Shown here piece after piece: positions 1-6,736 of a DNA stretch of 13,252 nt. This stretch comes from Planctomycetota bacterium. Its GTDB lineage: Bacteria; Planctomycetota; UBA1135; UBA2386. Location of the stretch: positions 1 to 13,252 of the forward strand of contig JAGQQZ010000404.1 of NCBI GenBank assembly GCA_020425915.1, written 5' to 3'. Below the pieces are notes generated by a model. That model did not search any database. It was not told the origin of the DNA and saw only the letters and a program-made list of their open reading frames with translations. The position numbers and the translations under genes are program-made. Every line of letters starts with the position of its first letter. Position 1 is the first letter of the stretch.

Positions 1-71
1 CCCCTCGTCTTGCCTTGGATCCGAGCGTTGCGAGCCCAGCACGACCCGACCAAGCACGACACACACCGCCA

Positions 72-449
72 CTACCAGATCGCTCGCAACCGCATCTCAC
101 CATCGGCGAAGCCCCCGAGCAACGCGATCCGGTCGAGGCGGTGCTCGGTCAGTACCGGAAGGACACGGCGCAGCGCCGCGTCGAGATCCTCGCGACCGAG
201 CTGGCTGGCCTGCCCCGGGAGCTCGCGGCGGATCTCCTTCCAGGTCTCCCAGAGAATCTCTTCGAACAGCGTGTCACCGAAGAAATCGGCGGGCACCGAT
301 GCGGCGAGGTTCCAGCCGGGCGGCGCCGAGCGCCGGACGTTTCGGAGGGCGTCCGGCGGCGAGCCCGGCGCGTCCGCGGGTCGGTCGATCGCGCGCTCGA
401 GCACGCCGAGTCCGCGGGGACCGAACGCATACAGAAACCGGCCGGGCAC
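72..449 (-). CDS. C-terminal part of a split exported protein, downstream of an in-frame amber stop
   Basis: This frame encodes about 125 residues, counted from a possible GTG at 449, and ends at a TAG (72-74). It is the same frame as the upstream gene 462-1790, and only the TAG at 462-464 separates them. The codons on both sides keep strong G/C at third positions. The segment begins with a hydrophobic strand and helix (PGRFLYAFGPRG, then VLERAIDR) that parallels a stretch inside the upstream part (NAVLYFGSDPTSAIANGVARR). I therefore read it as the C-terminal domain of one protein of about 571 residues. There is no Shine-Dalgarno sequence before 449, and the segment has no signal peptide of its own, so an independent gene is unlikely. 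Function is unknown. Bases 1-71 beyond the stop show nothing I can support. Confidence 0.6.
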   Translation of the reverse strand: MPGRFLYAFGPRGLGVLERAIDRPADAPGSPPDALRNVRRSAPPGWNLAASVPADFFGDTLFEEILWETWKEIRRELPGQASQLGREDLDAALRRVLPVLTEHRLDRIALLGGFADGEMRLRAIW

Positions 450-461
450 GTGGGCGAAATG

Positions 462-464
462 CTA
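462..464 (-). other. In-frame TAG interrupting an exported-protein gene
   Basis: On the minus strand the frame reads Phe-Leu-Asp-Arg-Asp, TAG, His-Phe-Ala-His-Val, with no shift of frame. Coding character continues on both sides. A single base change would restore a sense codon, for example CAG, TAC or AAG. It could be a recent nonsense mutation, a base-call error, or less likely a readthrough site. TAG also ends the genes at 72, 2705 and 13073, so the codon is not globally reassigned here. Confidence 0.75.
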
Positions 465-1790
465 GTCGCGGTCGAGGAAGCGACCGGAGTAGATCGCCGT
501 GCCGGCGTGCTCCGTCTTTCCGTCGATGCGGAGTGGCGAGCCTCGCAGCTTCTCGAACACGGCGTCGAACGCCTTGTCGTCGCGGATCTCGAACACGAGG
601 CACATGCCGTCGGCGTCGGGGTCCGCGCGGTCCTGTGCGTCCCGGGTGACGCCGAGGTCGTAGACGACCCCGAACTCGGTCCCGACGCTCGCGAGCAGGT
701 CGTTCTCGATGTCGAAGCCGGCGTCTTCGTTCGCAGTGTCGCGAATCTCGTCGAGCCCGCGAGTCTTCGACTGGAACAGCGAGAAGTTCGCCGCGAAGTC
801 CAGGATCACTTCCCAGAGCTCCCGCCAACGGACGTGGCCGCAGGCGAACACCGGGGCCCGGTCGGCCGGCAGCGGCAGCGATTCCAGCATGTGCGGAAGC
901 GTTTCGATGCTCGGCAGGAACGCCTCGTAGATTCCTCGGTGGCCGGGACCGAACGACACGGCGAGCTCGAACTGCAGATGGGGGCCGTTGGTGCTGACCG
1001 ATGCGCGGGCGTGTCGGTAGGTGCCGAATCCGAACACCCGCGCCATCAGCTGCTCGGCGGACGAATCGCTGTGACCCGTCCGGCTGAGTGCGATGACTCG
1101 TTCGAGGTCGACGTCGATCGACAGCAGGTCGAAGGGGCTGATCGCCGCGACGCGGGCTAGGTCGGATTCCCGATTCCGTTCGCGTCGTGCGACACCGTTC
1201 GCGATCGCCGAGGTCGGGTCGGACCCGAAGTACAGGACGGCGTTGCCGTCAGCGTCGAGTGCGGGCAGCGAAACACCGCCGTCGTGCGACTCGAGCACGG
1301 TGTAGGAGTGGCCTTCGACCTCGACGGCGCGCAGTCCGTCGCCGAGTGCGCCGCGGGCGATCGACTCGAGGTCGGCGCACAGCTTGCCGAGTTCGGTCTC
1401 TTCGTCATCCAGCCAAACCATGTGGCCCTCGACGGCGAACTCGGCGTCCCGATCGCCGGAGGTCACGAACACCTCGGTCTCGATGCGGCCGCGGTAGCCG
1501 AGCAGACTTCGTTCGATCGACTCCGCGGTCTCGGCGGACTCGTCGTTCCCGAGCGAGCGCACGAGTCCGTGCAGTTGACCGCGCAGCAGGTTCGAGACGG
1601 ATTCCACCTCGCGGTCACCCAACAACGACCCGACGTTCGTCGGCAGGATGGCGCGCCGCACCGACTCGGGCCCGGCGACCGAGATCCGAACGAGTGGTGC
1701 TTGCGCGGTGACCGCGCTCGTTGCGACGACGGCGAGCAGGAGAGTCGAGAAGTGGTTCCGAATCACGCCGGGCAGTCTAGCTGCGTTCAT
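462..1790 (-). CDS. Exported protein of unknown function, N-terminal 442 residues (probably truncated)
   Basis: The ATG at 1790 is chosen because it opens a typical signal peptide: a short basic start with Arg5 and Arg11, a hydrophobic core at about residues 16-27 (STLLLAVVATSA), and an Ala-Gln-Ala cleavage site near 29-31. The mature part has no motif I recognise. It is built of alternating amphipathic strands and helices in a repeated plan. One module has a strand followed by a helix at about 184-203 (NAVLYFGSDPTSAIANGVARR). A second begins near 365 (LLASVGTEFGVVYDLG) and its matching strand falls after the TAG at 462. The layout resembles DUF3352-like exported families, but I cannot assign it. 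Its start overlaps that of the divergent transporter region. The protein probably lies outside the inner membrane. Confidence 0.7.
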   Translation of the reverse strand: MNAARLPGVIRNHFSTLLLAVVATSAVTAQAPLVRISVAGPESVRRAILPTNVGSLLGDREVESVSNLLRGQLHGLVRSLGNDESAETAESIERSLLGYRGRIETEVFVTSGDRDAEFAVEGHMVWLDDEETELGKLCADLESIARGALGDGLRAVEVEGHSYTVLESHDGGVSLPALDADGNAVLYFGSDPTSAIANGVARRERNRESDLARVAAISPFDLLSIDVDLERVIALSRTGHSDSSAEQLMARVFGFGTYRHARASVSTNGPHLQFELAVSFGPGHRGIYEAFLPSIETLPHMLESLPLPADRAPVFACGHVRWRELWEVILDFAANFSLFQSKTRGLDEIRDTANEDAGFDIENDLLASVGTEFGVVYDLGVTRDAQDRADPDADGMCLVFEIRDDKAFDAVFEKLRGSPLRIDGKTEHAGTAIYSGRFLDRD

Positions 1791-1800
1791 GGGGGTCGGG

Positions 1801-1810
1801 GTGATACGAT
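1801..1810. promoter_or_regulatory. Overlapping divergent -10-like elements
   Basis: On the plus strand TGATACGAT (1802-1810) matches an extended -10 box. It would start transcription at about 1817, next to the GTG at 1819. On the minus strand TATCAC (1806-1801) is a -10-like box that would start transcription near 1794, four bases before the ATG at 1790. The two boxes share bases 1805-1806, so both could not be bound at once. I see no good -35 box for either, so the call rests on the -10 match and its distance to each start codon. Confidence 0.35.
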
Positions 1811-1818
1811 CCGGCGCC

Positions 1819-2727
1819 GTGGCCGGCCCCCCTGCACATTCGGAACGCGACCGATCGGTTCGCCGCGTGCTCGTCATCGAGGGCATCGCGAACGTCGTCG
1901 GTCTCTCGATCAAACTGGTGGTCGGGATCTGCACCGGCTCGTTCGCGGTCCTCGCCGATGCGGTGCATTCGATCACCGACGTGGCGAACAACATCGTCGC
2001 CTACGTCGTGATGCACTTCGCTTCGAAGCCCGCCGACAAGGAGCATCCGTACGGGCACCGCAAGTACGAGACGCTCGCGGTGTTCGTGCTCGCGACGCTG
2101 CTGACCGTGCTGGCGATCGAGATCTCGATCCACGCGATTCGCTCTGGAACCCGCGAGGTCCTGCCGTCCGGCATCGGACTGATCGCGATGCTCGGTCTTC
2201 TCGTGCTGCAGGCGGGCGTTGCGTTCTGGGAATCCCGTCAGGCGACACGCCTGAACTCGGATCTGCTCCGCGCCGATGCCCGGCACACGATGTCCGACGT
2301 GTACGTGACCGTCGGGGTGATCGTCGGTTGGCAGGTGTCCGCGCTCGGATACGCGTGGGTCGACACGCTGATCACGATCAGCGTCGCGCTCGTCGTGCTG
2401 TGGTTCGCGCTGGATCTGTTCCGTCGCGTCGTGCCCGTCCTCGTCGACGAGATCGCGCACGATCCGGACGACCTTCGCGACGCCGCGTCGGGAGTCGAGG
2501 GCGTTCGCTCCGTGCGTACCGTCCGGTCACGATGGATCGGATCGGATGCGGCGATCGACGTCGTCGTCACCGTGAAGGCCGATCTACCGACCGACGAGTC
2601 TCACGAGATCGCCGACGCCGTCGAGCACCTACTCAGCGAGCGGTTCGACGCGGCGTACGTCAACGTCCACGTCGAACCCCACCGCGCGGATCAGGCGGCG
2701 GACACTACTTCGTCGCCTTCACCTTGA
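1819..2727 (+). CDS. Cation diffusion facilitator family metal transporter, zinc type
   Basis: This is an inner-membrane antiporter that expels divalent metal, probably Zn(II), in exchange for protons. With a GTG start at 1819 it is 302 residues. Six hydrophobic segments are followed by a cytosolic C-terminal domain from about residue 210. The metal site shows as His-x3-Asp in the second membrane segment (H50, D54; HSITD) and again in the fifth (H156, D160; HTMSD). This HD-HD pattern is typical of zinc/cadmium members. The family signature HPYGH lies at 76-80. GTG 1819 gives the short N-terminal tail usual for the family, sits just downstream of a -10-like box, and avoids a rare ATA codon. 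An ATG at 1789 and a GTG at 1801 are alternatives. The 3' end overlaps the convergent heat-shock gene by 23 bp. Confidence 0.9.
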   Translation: MAGPPAHSERDRSVRRVLVIEGIANVVGLSIKLVVGICTGSFAVLADAVHSITDVANNIVAYVVMHFASKPADKEHPYGHRKYETLAVFVLATLLTVLAIEISIHAIRSGTREVLPSGIGLIAMLGLLVLQAGVAFWESRQATRLNSDLLRADARHTMSDVYVTVGVIVGWQVSALGYAWVDTLITISVALVVLWFALDLFRRVVPVLVDEIAHDPDDLRDAASGVEGVRSVRTVRSRWIGSDAAIDVVVTVKADLPTDESHEIADAVEHLLSERFDAAYVNVHVEPHRADQAADTTSSPSP

Positions 2728-3142
2728 TCCGCTTCGAGGACTCCTCGGGAGCCTTGCGGACGGTCACTTCGAGGATGCCGTTCTTCATCTCGGCCTCGAC
2801 GCCGCTCGAGTCGACGCGAGTCGGGATCCGGAACGTGCGGACGAAGGTCCCGGCCGTGCGTTCGACGACGTGCCAGTGCTCTTCTTCGCGCTTCTCCTCG
2901 TGGCGACGCTCACCCCGCAACGTCAAGGTGTCGCCGGTCATCGTGACCGTGATGTCGTCCGGGTCGATGCCCGGCATCTCCGCCTTGATGACGTAGGTCT
3001 CGGGGGTCTCGACGACATCGGCCCGGGGCTTCCAGGAGCCCTCGTTGCCTTCGAGTGCCCGGGACCAGGCGTCCCGAATGCCTTCGTCGAACGGCGTCCC
3101 GAACAGGGTCGCCCAGGGATTCCACTTCGCGACGTCTTTCAT
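2705..3142 (-). CDS. hsp20: Small heat-shock protein (Hsp20/alpha-crystallin family)
   Basis: This is an ATP-independent cytosolic chaperone that holds unfolding proteins for refolding by the ATP-driven chaperones. The protein is 145 residues, normal for bacterial class A sHSPs. A short N-terminal arm rich in Trp and Phe (1-37) leads into the alpha-crystallin domain at about 38-131. That domain contains the segment AEMPGID (54-60) and the signature AEMKNGIL (117-124). The C-terminal tail carries the I-x-V oligomerisation motif (IKV, 139-141). The start at 3142 is fixed by a strong ribosome binding site just upstream. The gene is monocistronic, convergent with the metal transporter and divergent from the CBS gene across a 238-bp spacer. 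I found no CIRCE element or other known heat-shock operator in that spacer. Confidence 0.96.
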   Translation of the reverse strand: MKDVAKWNPWATLFGTPFDEGIRDAWSRALEGNEGSWKPRADVVETPETYVIKAEMPGIDPDDITVTMTGDTLTLRGERRHEEKREEEHWHVVERTAGTFVRTFRIPTRVDSSGVEAEMKNGILEVTVRKAPEESSKRIKVKATK

Positions 3143-3146
3143 CCGG

Positions 3147-3153
3147 CCTCCTT
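3147..3153 (-). promoter_or_regulatory. Strong Shine-Dalgarno sequence for the small heat-shock gene
   Basis: The minus strand reads AAGGAGG four bases before the ATG at 3142. It is the clearest ribosome binding site in the window; most other genes here lack one or rely on overlapping stops and starts. It fits a gene that must be translated at high level under stress. Confidence 0.8.
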
Positions 3154-3311
3154 GTTGCTCCGGTAGAGAGACTCGGTCAGAAGGTGCAAACGACGTGCCG
3201 GACCTTGGTCGTGCAGTCTTGAAGGACTCGAGCCCGCAACCGGGGTCGACGGGCGGTTCCTGCTCTCACGGGCGCGAACCCCGACCGCAGGACTGAGAGC
3301 CAGGAGGGGTG

Positions 3312-3338
3312 CGGACGACCTGGAATCCTCGTCGTCCG
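3312..3338. promoter_or_regulatory. Perfect 8-bp inverted repeat upstream of the CBS-permease run
   Basis: CGGACGAC (3312-3319) pairs with GTCGTCCG (3331-3338) across an 11-base loop, ending 42 bases before the CBS start codon. A second, imperfect inverted repeat (CCTGCTCTCA at 3259-3268 with TGAGAGCCAGG at 3294-3304) lies just before it. They could be an operator for the divergent genes or a leader hairpin. There is no T-run, so a terminator is less likely. The rest of the spacer 3143-3380 holds no gene that I can see. Confidence 0.35.
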
Positions 3339-3380
3339 GATCCTTGCGCGGCGCGCGCGTTTCGCTTGCAGTGCGCATCC

Positions 3381-3824
3381 ATGCTCGTGCAAGACGCACT
3401 CGTTCCCAATCCCCTCGTCGTCACCCCCGACACGACCGTTCTCGACTTCTGCAAGCAGGTGCTCGCGTCGAATCAGACGACCGCCTGTGTCGTCGCCGGT
3501 GACGACCACAAGCTGCTCGGGATGGTGTCGGTCCACGACGTCTTCCAGCGGATCCTCCCTGCGTATCTCGGGAAGAAGGACAACCTCGCGTCGGTGATCC
3601 ACGAGGGCTACTTCGAGGAACGGTTCGACGAGCTGCGACGCACGCCCGTGTCCGACCTGATGAGCAAGGACATCCACGTCCTCGCGCCGCACGACTCCGT
3701 GATCAAGGCGATCTCGTTGTTCTCGAGTGCCACGCACAAGACCGCGCCCGTCGTCCGTGACGGGAAGTTCATCGGGACGATCACGCGCCGCAGCGTGTTG
3801 CAGAAGGTCACGGAATCCGCATGA
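3381..3824 (+). CDS. Stand-alone CBS-domain pair protein
   Basis: This is a 147-residue soluble protein that is nothing but two CBS motifs, the module that forms a Bateman fold and usually binds adenine nucleotides such as AMP, ATP or S-adenosylmethionine. The first motif is about residues 1-60 (PLVVTPDTTVLDFCKQVL, then LLGMVSVHDVFQRIL). The second is about 89-145 (VSDLMSKDIHVLAPHDSVIKAI, then FIGTITRRSVLQKV); its T134-R136 region is where the ribose/phosphate contact of such motifs falls. I chose the ATG at 3381 because the first CBS strand begins at once and the upstream in-frame codons look non-coding. The stop overlaps the start of the permease gene as ATGA, implying translational coupling. 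It is probably the regulatory partner of that permease. Confidence 0.88.
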   Translation: MLVQDALVPNPLVVTPDTTVLDFCKQVLASNQTTACVVAGDDHKLLGMVSVHDVFQRILPAYLGKKDNLASVIHEGYFEERFDELRRTPVSDLMSKDIHVLAPHDSVIKAISLFSSATHKTAPVVRDGKFIGTITRRSVLQKVTESA

Positions 3825-5209
3825 CATCGTTTCTCCCGATGACGTTCGTCAGCGAGGGCGGATCCGGCGGCGGCATGTACTGGCTCGCGACGGCGATCTT
3901 CGTGGTCGCGTTCGCGGCGATCGTGTCGGAGCGCGTGCACAAGACCAAGGTCGCCCTGGTCGGAGCCGCGACGATGATCGTCCTGCCGATCCTGACGCAG
4001 AACGAGGCCTTCCACTCGACGCGGTTCGGCGTCGACTACAACGTCATCTTCCTGCTGATCTCGATGATGATCATGATCAACATCATCGCGCGCAGCGGAG
4101 TGTTCGAGTGGACGGCGATCAAGGCCGCGAAGCTCGGTCGTGGTTATCCGTTCCGGATCATGGCGATCTTCATCGCCCTGACCGCGGTCTCGTCGGCGTT
4201 CCTCGACAACGTGACGACGGTGCTGTTGCTCGCTCCGGTGACGTTGCTGATCGCGGACGAACTCGACATCGATCCGGTTCCGTTCCTGATCGCCGAGGCG
4301 CTGGCGTCGAACGTCGGCGGCACCGCGACGCTCATCGGTGACCCGCCGAACATCATCATCGCGTCCCGTGCGGAGTTGAGCTTCGTCGACTTCATCGTCC
4401 ACCTGACCCCGGTCGTGGTCGTGATCCTGGTCGGCTTCATGCTCGGCTGCAAGCTGTTCTTCGGCGGGCGCCTGAAGGTCGCCGACGACAAGCGTCAGCG
4501 CATGCTCGCGATGGACGCCTCGGGCGTCATCAAGGACAAGGGACTCGCGGTGAAGTCGTTGGTCGTGCTCGGGCTGACGCTCGTCGGGTTCACGCTTCAC
4601 GGTGTCCTCGATCTCGAGCCGGCGACGATCGCCCTCCTCGGCGCATCGGTGCTGCTGCTGATCTCGCGGATCGACCCGCACGGTGTCCTGTCCGAGGTCG
4701 AGTGGCCGACGATCTTCTTCTTCATCGGCCTGTTCATCATGGTCGGCGGGATCGTCAAGGTGGGGGTGATCCGGGACGTGTCCGAGTTCGTCATCCGGTA
4801 CACCGAGCCGACCGCGGAGAGCATGCGCACGACGTCGTTCGTCGTGCTGTGGGCGTCCGGCATCCTGTCCGCCCTGGTCGACAACATCCCCTACGTCGCG
4901 ACCATGAGCCCGCTGATCCTCGACACGGCGAACACCGTGTTCCACGGCGGTCAGGCCGACCCCGGTGCGCTGCCGCACGACACGTTGCACCACGCGGTAC
5001 TGATGCCGGTGTGGTGGTCGTTGGCGCTCGGGTCGTGCCTCGGGGGAAACGGGACGCCGATCGGCGCGTCGGCGAACGTCATCGTGCTCGGCATCGCCGA
5101 ACGCTCGGGGATCGTCATCACGTTCCTCCGGTTCATGGCCTTCGGCATTCCGACGATGCTGTTCACGTTGGTCGTCAGCCACGTGTACATCCTGTTGCGC
5201 TACTACTGA
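3821..5209 (+). CDS. ArsB/NhaD-type permease (ion transporter superfamily, SLC13-like)
   Basis: This is a 462-residue inner-membrane transporter with about 10-12 hydrophobic segments. The superfamily hallmarks occur twice, once in each inverted half. The first set is SAFLDNVTTVLLLAPVT (125-141) with GGTATLIGDPPNIIIAS (166-182). The second is SALVDNIPYVATMSPLI (350-366) with GGNGTPIGASANVIVLG (408-424). These hairpin motifs form the substrate and sodium site in this fold. The closest match by eye is the P-permease/NhaD/ArsB group. Sequence alone does not separate Na+/H+ exchange from transport of an anion such as arsenite, citrate or sulfate. No arsenic genes are nearby, which argues mildly against arsenite. 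It starts inside the stop of the CBS gene, with 15 bp before the dehydrogenase downstream. A later ATG at residue 19 is an alternative start. Confidence 0.9.
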   Translation: MTSFLPMTFVSEGGSGGGMYWLATAIFVVAFAAIVSERVHKTKVALVGAATMIVLPILTQNEAFHSTRFGVDYNVIFLLISMMIMINIIARSGVFEWTAIKAAKLGRGYPFRIMAIFIALTAVSSAFLDNVTTVLLLAPVTLLIADELDIDPVPFLIAEALASNVGGTATLIGDPPNIIIASRAELSFVDFIVHLTPVVVVILVGFMLGCKLFFGGRLKVADDKRQRMLAMDASGVIKDKGLAVKSLVVLGLTLVGFTLHGVLDLEPATIALLGASVLLLISRIDPHGVLSEVEWPTIFFFIGLFIMVGGIVKVGVIRDVSEFVIRYTEPTAESMRTTSFVVLWASGILSALVDNIPYVATMSPLILDTANTVFHGGQADPGALPHDTLHHAVLMPVWWSLALGSCLGGNGTPIGASANVIVLGIAERSGIVITFLRFMAFGIPTMLFTLVVSHVYILLRYY

Positions 5210-5224
5210 CGGGCGTCCGAGCCG

Positions 5225-6208
5225 ATGCGAGCCGTGATCTTCGAAGGACCGGGGCGCTCCCTCTCGATCCGGGAGGTGGCGGAGCCGGTCGTCGGTCGCG
5301 GCCATGTCGGGCTGACGATCCGCGCGTGCGGGGTGTGTCGAACCGACCTGCACGTCGTCGACGGCGACCTCGCCGAACCGAAGCTCCCGCTGATCCTCGG
5401 TCACGAGGTCGTCGGCGTCGTCGATTCGGTCGGCGCGGACGTCGAGGGTCTCGCGATCGGCGATCGCGTCGGTGTGCCCTGGCTCGGTGGGACGTGTCGA
5501 ACGTGTCGGTTCTGCCGCAGCGATCGTGAGAACCTGTGCGACGACGCGAGATTCACGGGCTACACGCTGGACGGTGGCTACGCCGATCGATGCGTCGCCG
5601 AAGCGCGCTACTGCTTCCCCATCCCGAGTCGATATGGCGACGTCGAGGCTGCGCCGCTGCTCTGCGCCGGGCTGATCGGCTACCGCTCGTTCCGCATGGT
5701 CGGAGAAGCGCACCGGATCGGCTTCTACGGATTCGGCGCCGCCGCACACATCCTGACGCAGGTCGCGATCGCGCAGGGTCGGGAGGTGTACGCGTTCACG
5801 CGGCCGGGTGATGACGAGGCCCAACGGTTCGCACGCTCGCTCGGAGCCATCTGGGCCGGCAGCTCGGACGACCGGCCGCCGGAGGCGCTCGACGCGGCGA
5901 TCCTGTTCGCGCCGGTCGGGAACCTCGTGCCCCGTGCGCTCGCCGCCGTCGAGAAAGGGGGTGTGGTCGTCTGCGCCGGTATCCACATGTCCGAGATCCC
6001 GGCGTTCGCCTACGACCTGCTGTGGGAGGAGCGCGTCGTTCGGTCGGTCGCGAACCTCACGCGGGCCGATGGGGACGAGTCCTTCGCGCTCGCCGCTCGC
6101 GTTCCGATCACCACGACCACCGAGGTGTTCGCGCTCGATCGAGCCGAGGAGGCGCTCGGTCGGCTCCGGGACGGACGGATCCAGGGCGCTGCGGTGTTGG
6201 TTCCATGA
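5225..6208 (+). CDS. Zinc-dependent alcohol dehydrogenase, MDR family (adh_fam_2 type)
   Basis: This is a 327-residue cytosolic NAD(P)-dependent oxidoreductase interconverting alcohols and aldehydes or ketones; the substrate is unknown. The catalytic zinc ligands are C38 (GVCRTDLH), H60 and E61 in GHEVVG, and C147 (PLLCAG). The structural zinc site is intact, with C91, C94, C97 and C105. The nucleotide site reads GFYGFGAAAH (166-175). It is a variant of the usual Gly-rich loop with Ala at the last Gly, which together with VPWLGGTC and LLCAGLIGYR is typical of the TIGR02822-like subfamily, so it is not a defect. The gene follows the permease by 15 bp and overlaps the DUF1697 gene as ATGA, so it is probably co-transcribed with both. 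No obvious metabolic link to the permease is visible. Confidence 0.93.
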   Translation: MRAVIFEGPGRSLSIREVAEPVVGRGHVGLTIRACGVCRTDLHVVDGDLAEPKLPLILGHEVVGVVDSVGADVEGLAIGDRVGVPWLGGTCRTCRFCRSDRENLCDDARFTGYTLDGGYADRCVAEARYCFPIPSRYGDVEAAPLLCAGLIGYRSFRMVGEAHRIGFYGFGAAAHILTQVAIAQGREVYAFTRPGDDEAQRFARSLGAIWAGSSDDRPPEALDAAILFAPVGNLVPRALAAVEKGGVVVCAGIHMSEIPAFAYDLLWEERVVRSVANLTRADGDESFALAARVPITTTTEVFALDRAEEALGRLRDGRIQGAAVLVP

Positions 6209-6732
6209 AGTTCGTCGCGTTCCTGCGCGGCATGAACCTCGGCAAGCGCCGCATCACGAACGAAGAACTGCTGGAGCACTTCGAGGCGCTCGGATTCGCC
6301 GGCGCCTCCGCGTTCCTGGCCAGCGGGAACATCGTGTTCGACGGTCGAGGGACCGTCGAGCGAATCGCTGAGCGGATCTCGAGCGGACTCGCCGAGCGTC
6401 TGGGCTACTCGGTGCCGACGTTCGTCCGGACGGCCGCACGGGTGCGTGAGATCGCGGCGCTGGATCCGTTCCCTCGAGTGCGGCACGGGGACGGCAAACT
6501 CCAGGTCGCGATGCTCGTTGCTCCCCCGAAGCCCGCCGCCGTGCGGCGCGCGCTCCTATGTGCGTCGGACGACGACCTGCTGGCCTGCGACGGGGCCGAG
6601 GTGTTCTGGTGGCCGCGGGTTCGGCTGACCGATTCGGAGCTCGACCTCGCCGAACTGGAACGGGCCCTCGGGTCGATGACGATTCGAACGATCGGGACGA
6701 TCCAGCGGCTTTCGAAGAAGCTCGCTGGCTGA
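6205..6732 (+). CDS. DUF1697 family protein
   Basis: This is a 175-residue soluble protein, the usual length for DUF1697, whose biochemical role is unknown. Family features are the N-terminal strand and loop FLRGMNLG (6-13), the ELLEHFEALGF helix (21-31), the conserved ASGNIVF (39-45), and the C-terminal RTIGTIQRLSKKL (161-173) that corresponds to the family's conserved T-x-R/W-N-T-x-x-K-L region in divergent form. The ATG at 6205 is chosen because the family sequence starts there exactly, and it overlaps the dehydrogenase stop as ATGA. It is the last gene of the plus-strand run and ends 4 bp from the convergent DUF3052 stop. Confidence 0.9.
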   Translation: MKFVAFLRGMNLGKRRITNEELLEHFEALGFAGASAFLASGNIVFDGRGTVERIAERISSGLAERLGYSVPTFVRTAARVREIAALDPFPRVRHGDGKLQVAMLVAPPKPAAVRRALLCASDDDLLACDGAEVFWWPRVRLTDSELDLAELERALGSMTIRTIGTIQRLSKKLAG

Positions 6733-6736
6733 GCGG

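Noticed and set aside
462..464. Reassignment of TAG to an amino acid such as pyrrolysine
   Set aside because: TAG also serves as the normal stop of the heat-shock gene and of the partial gene at the right edge, and no pyrrolysine genes are in the window. A point mutation or base error is simpler.
15..2996. Long plus-strand open frames across the exported-protein gene and into the transporter (15-1160, 1284-2996)
   Set aside because: They are shadows. The minus strand shows a signal peptide and regular strand-helix pattern, and the transporter frame carries all the family residues.
3180..3300. tRNA-like fragments in the heat-shock / CBS spacer, such as GGTTGCGGGCTCGAGTCC on the minus strand
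   Set aside because: The loop resembles a T-loop, but the flanking bases do not pair as a T-stem, and no acceptor or anticodon arm can be built around it.
3821..5209. Naming the permease as an arsenite pump (ArsB)
   Set aside because: The fold motifs are shared by ArsB, NhaD and SLC13 carriers. There is no arsR, arsC or arsA nearby, and the coupled partner is a CBS protein, so only the superfamily can be named.
3608..5986. A 792-codon open frame on the minus strand opposite the permease and dehydrogenase genes
   Set aside because: Its translation is dominated by Arg, Asp, His and Glu with no domain or motif, as expected for the antisense shadow of GC-rich genes. The plus-strand frames have clear family signatures.
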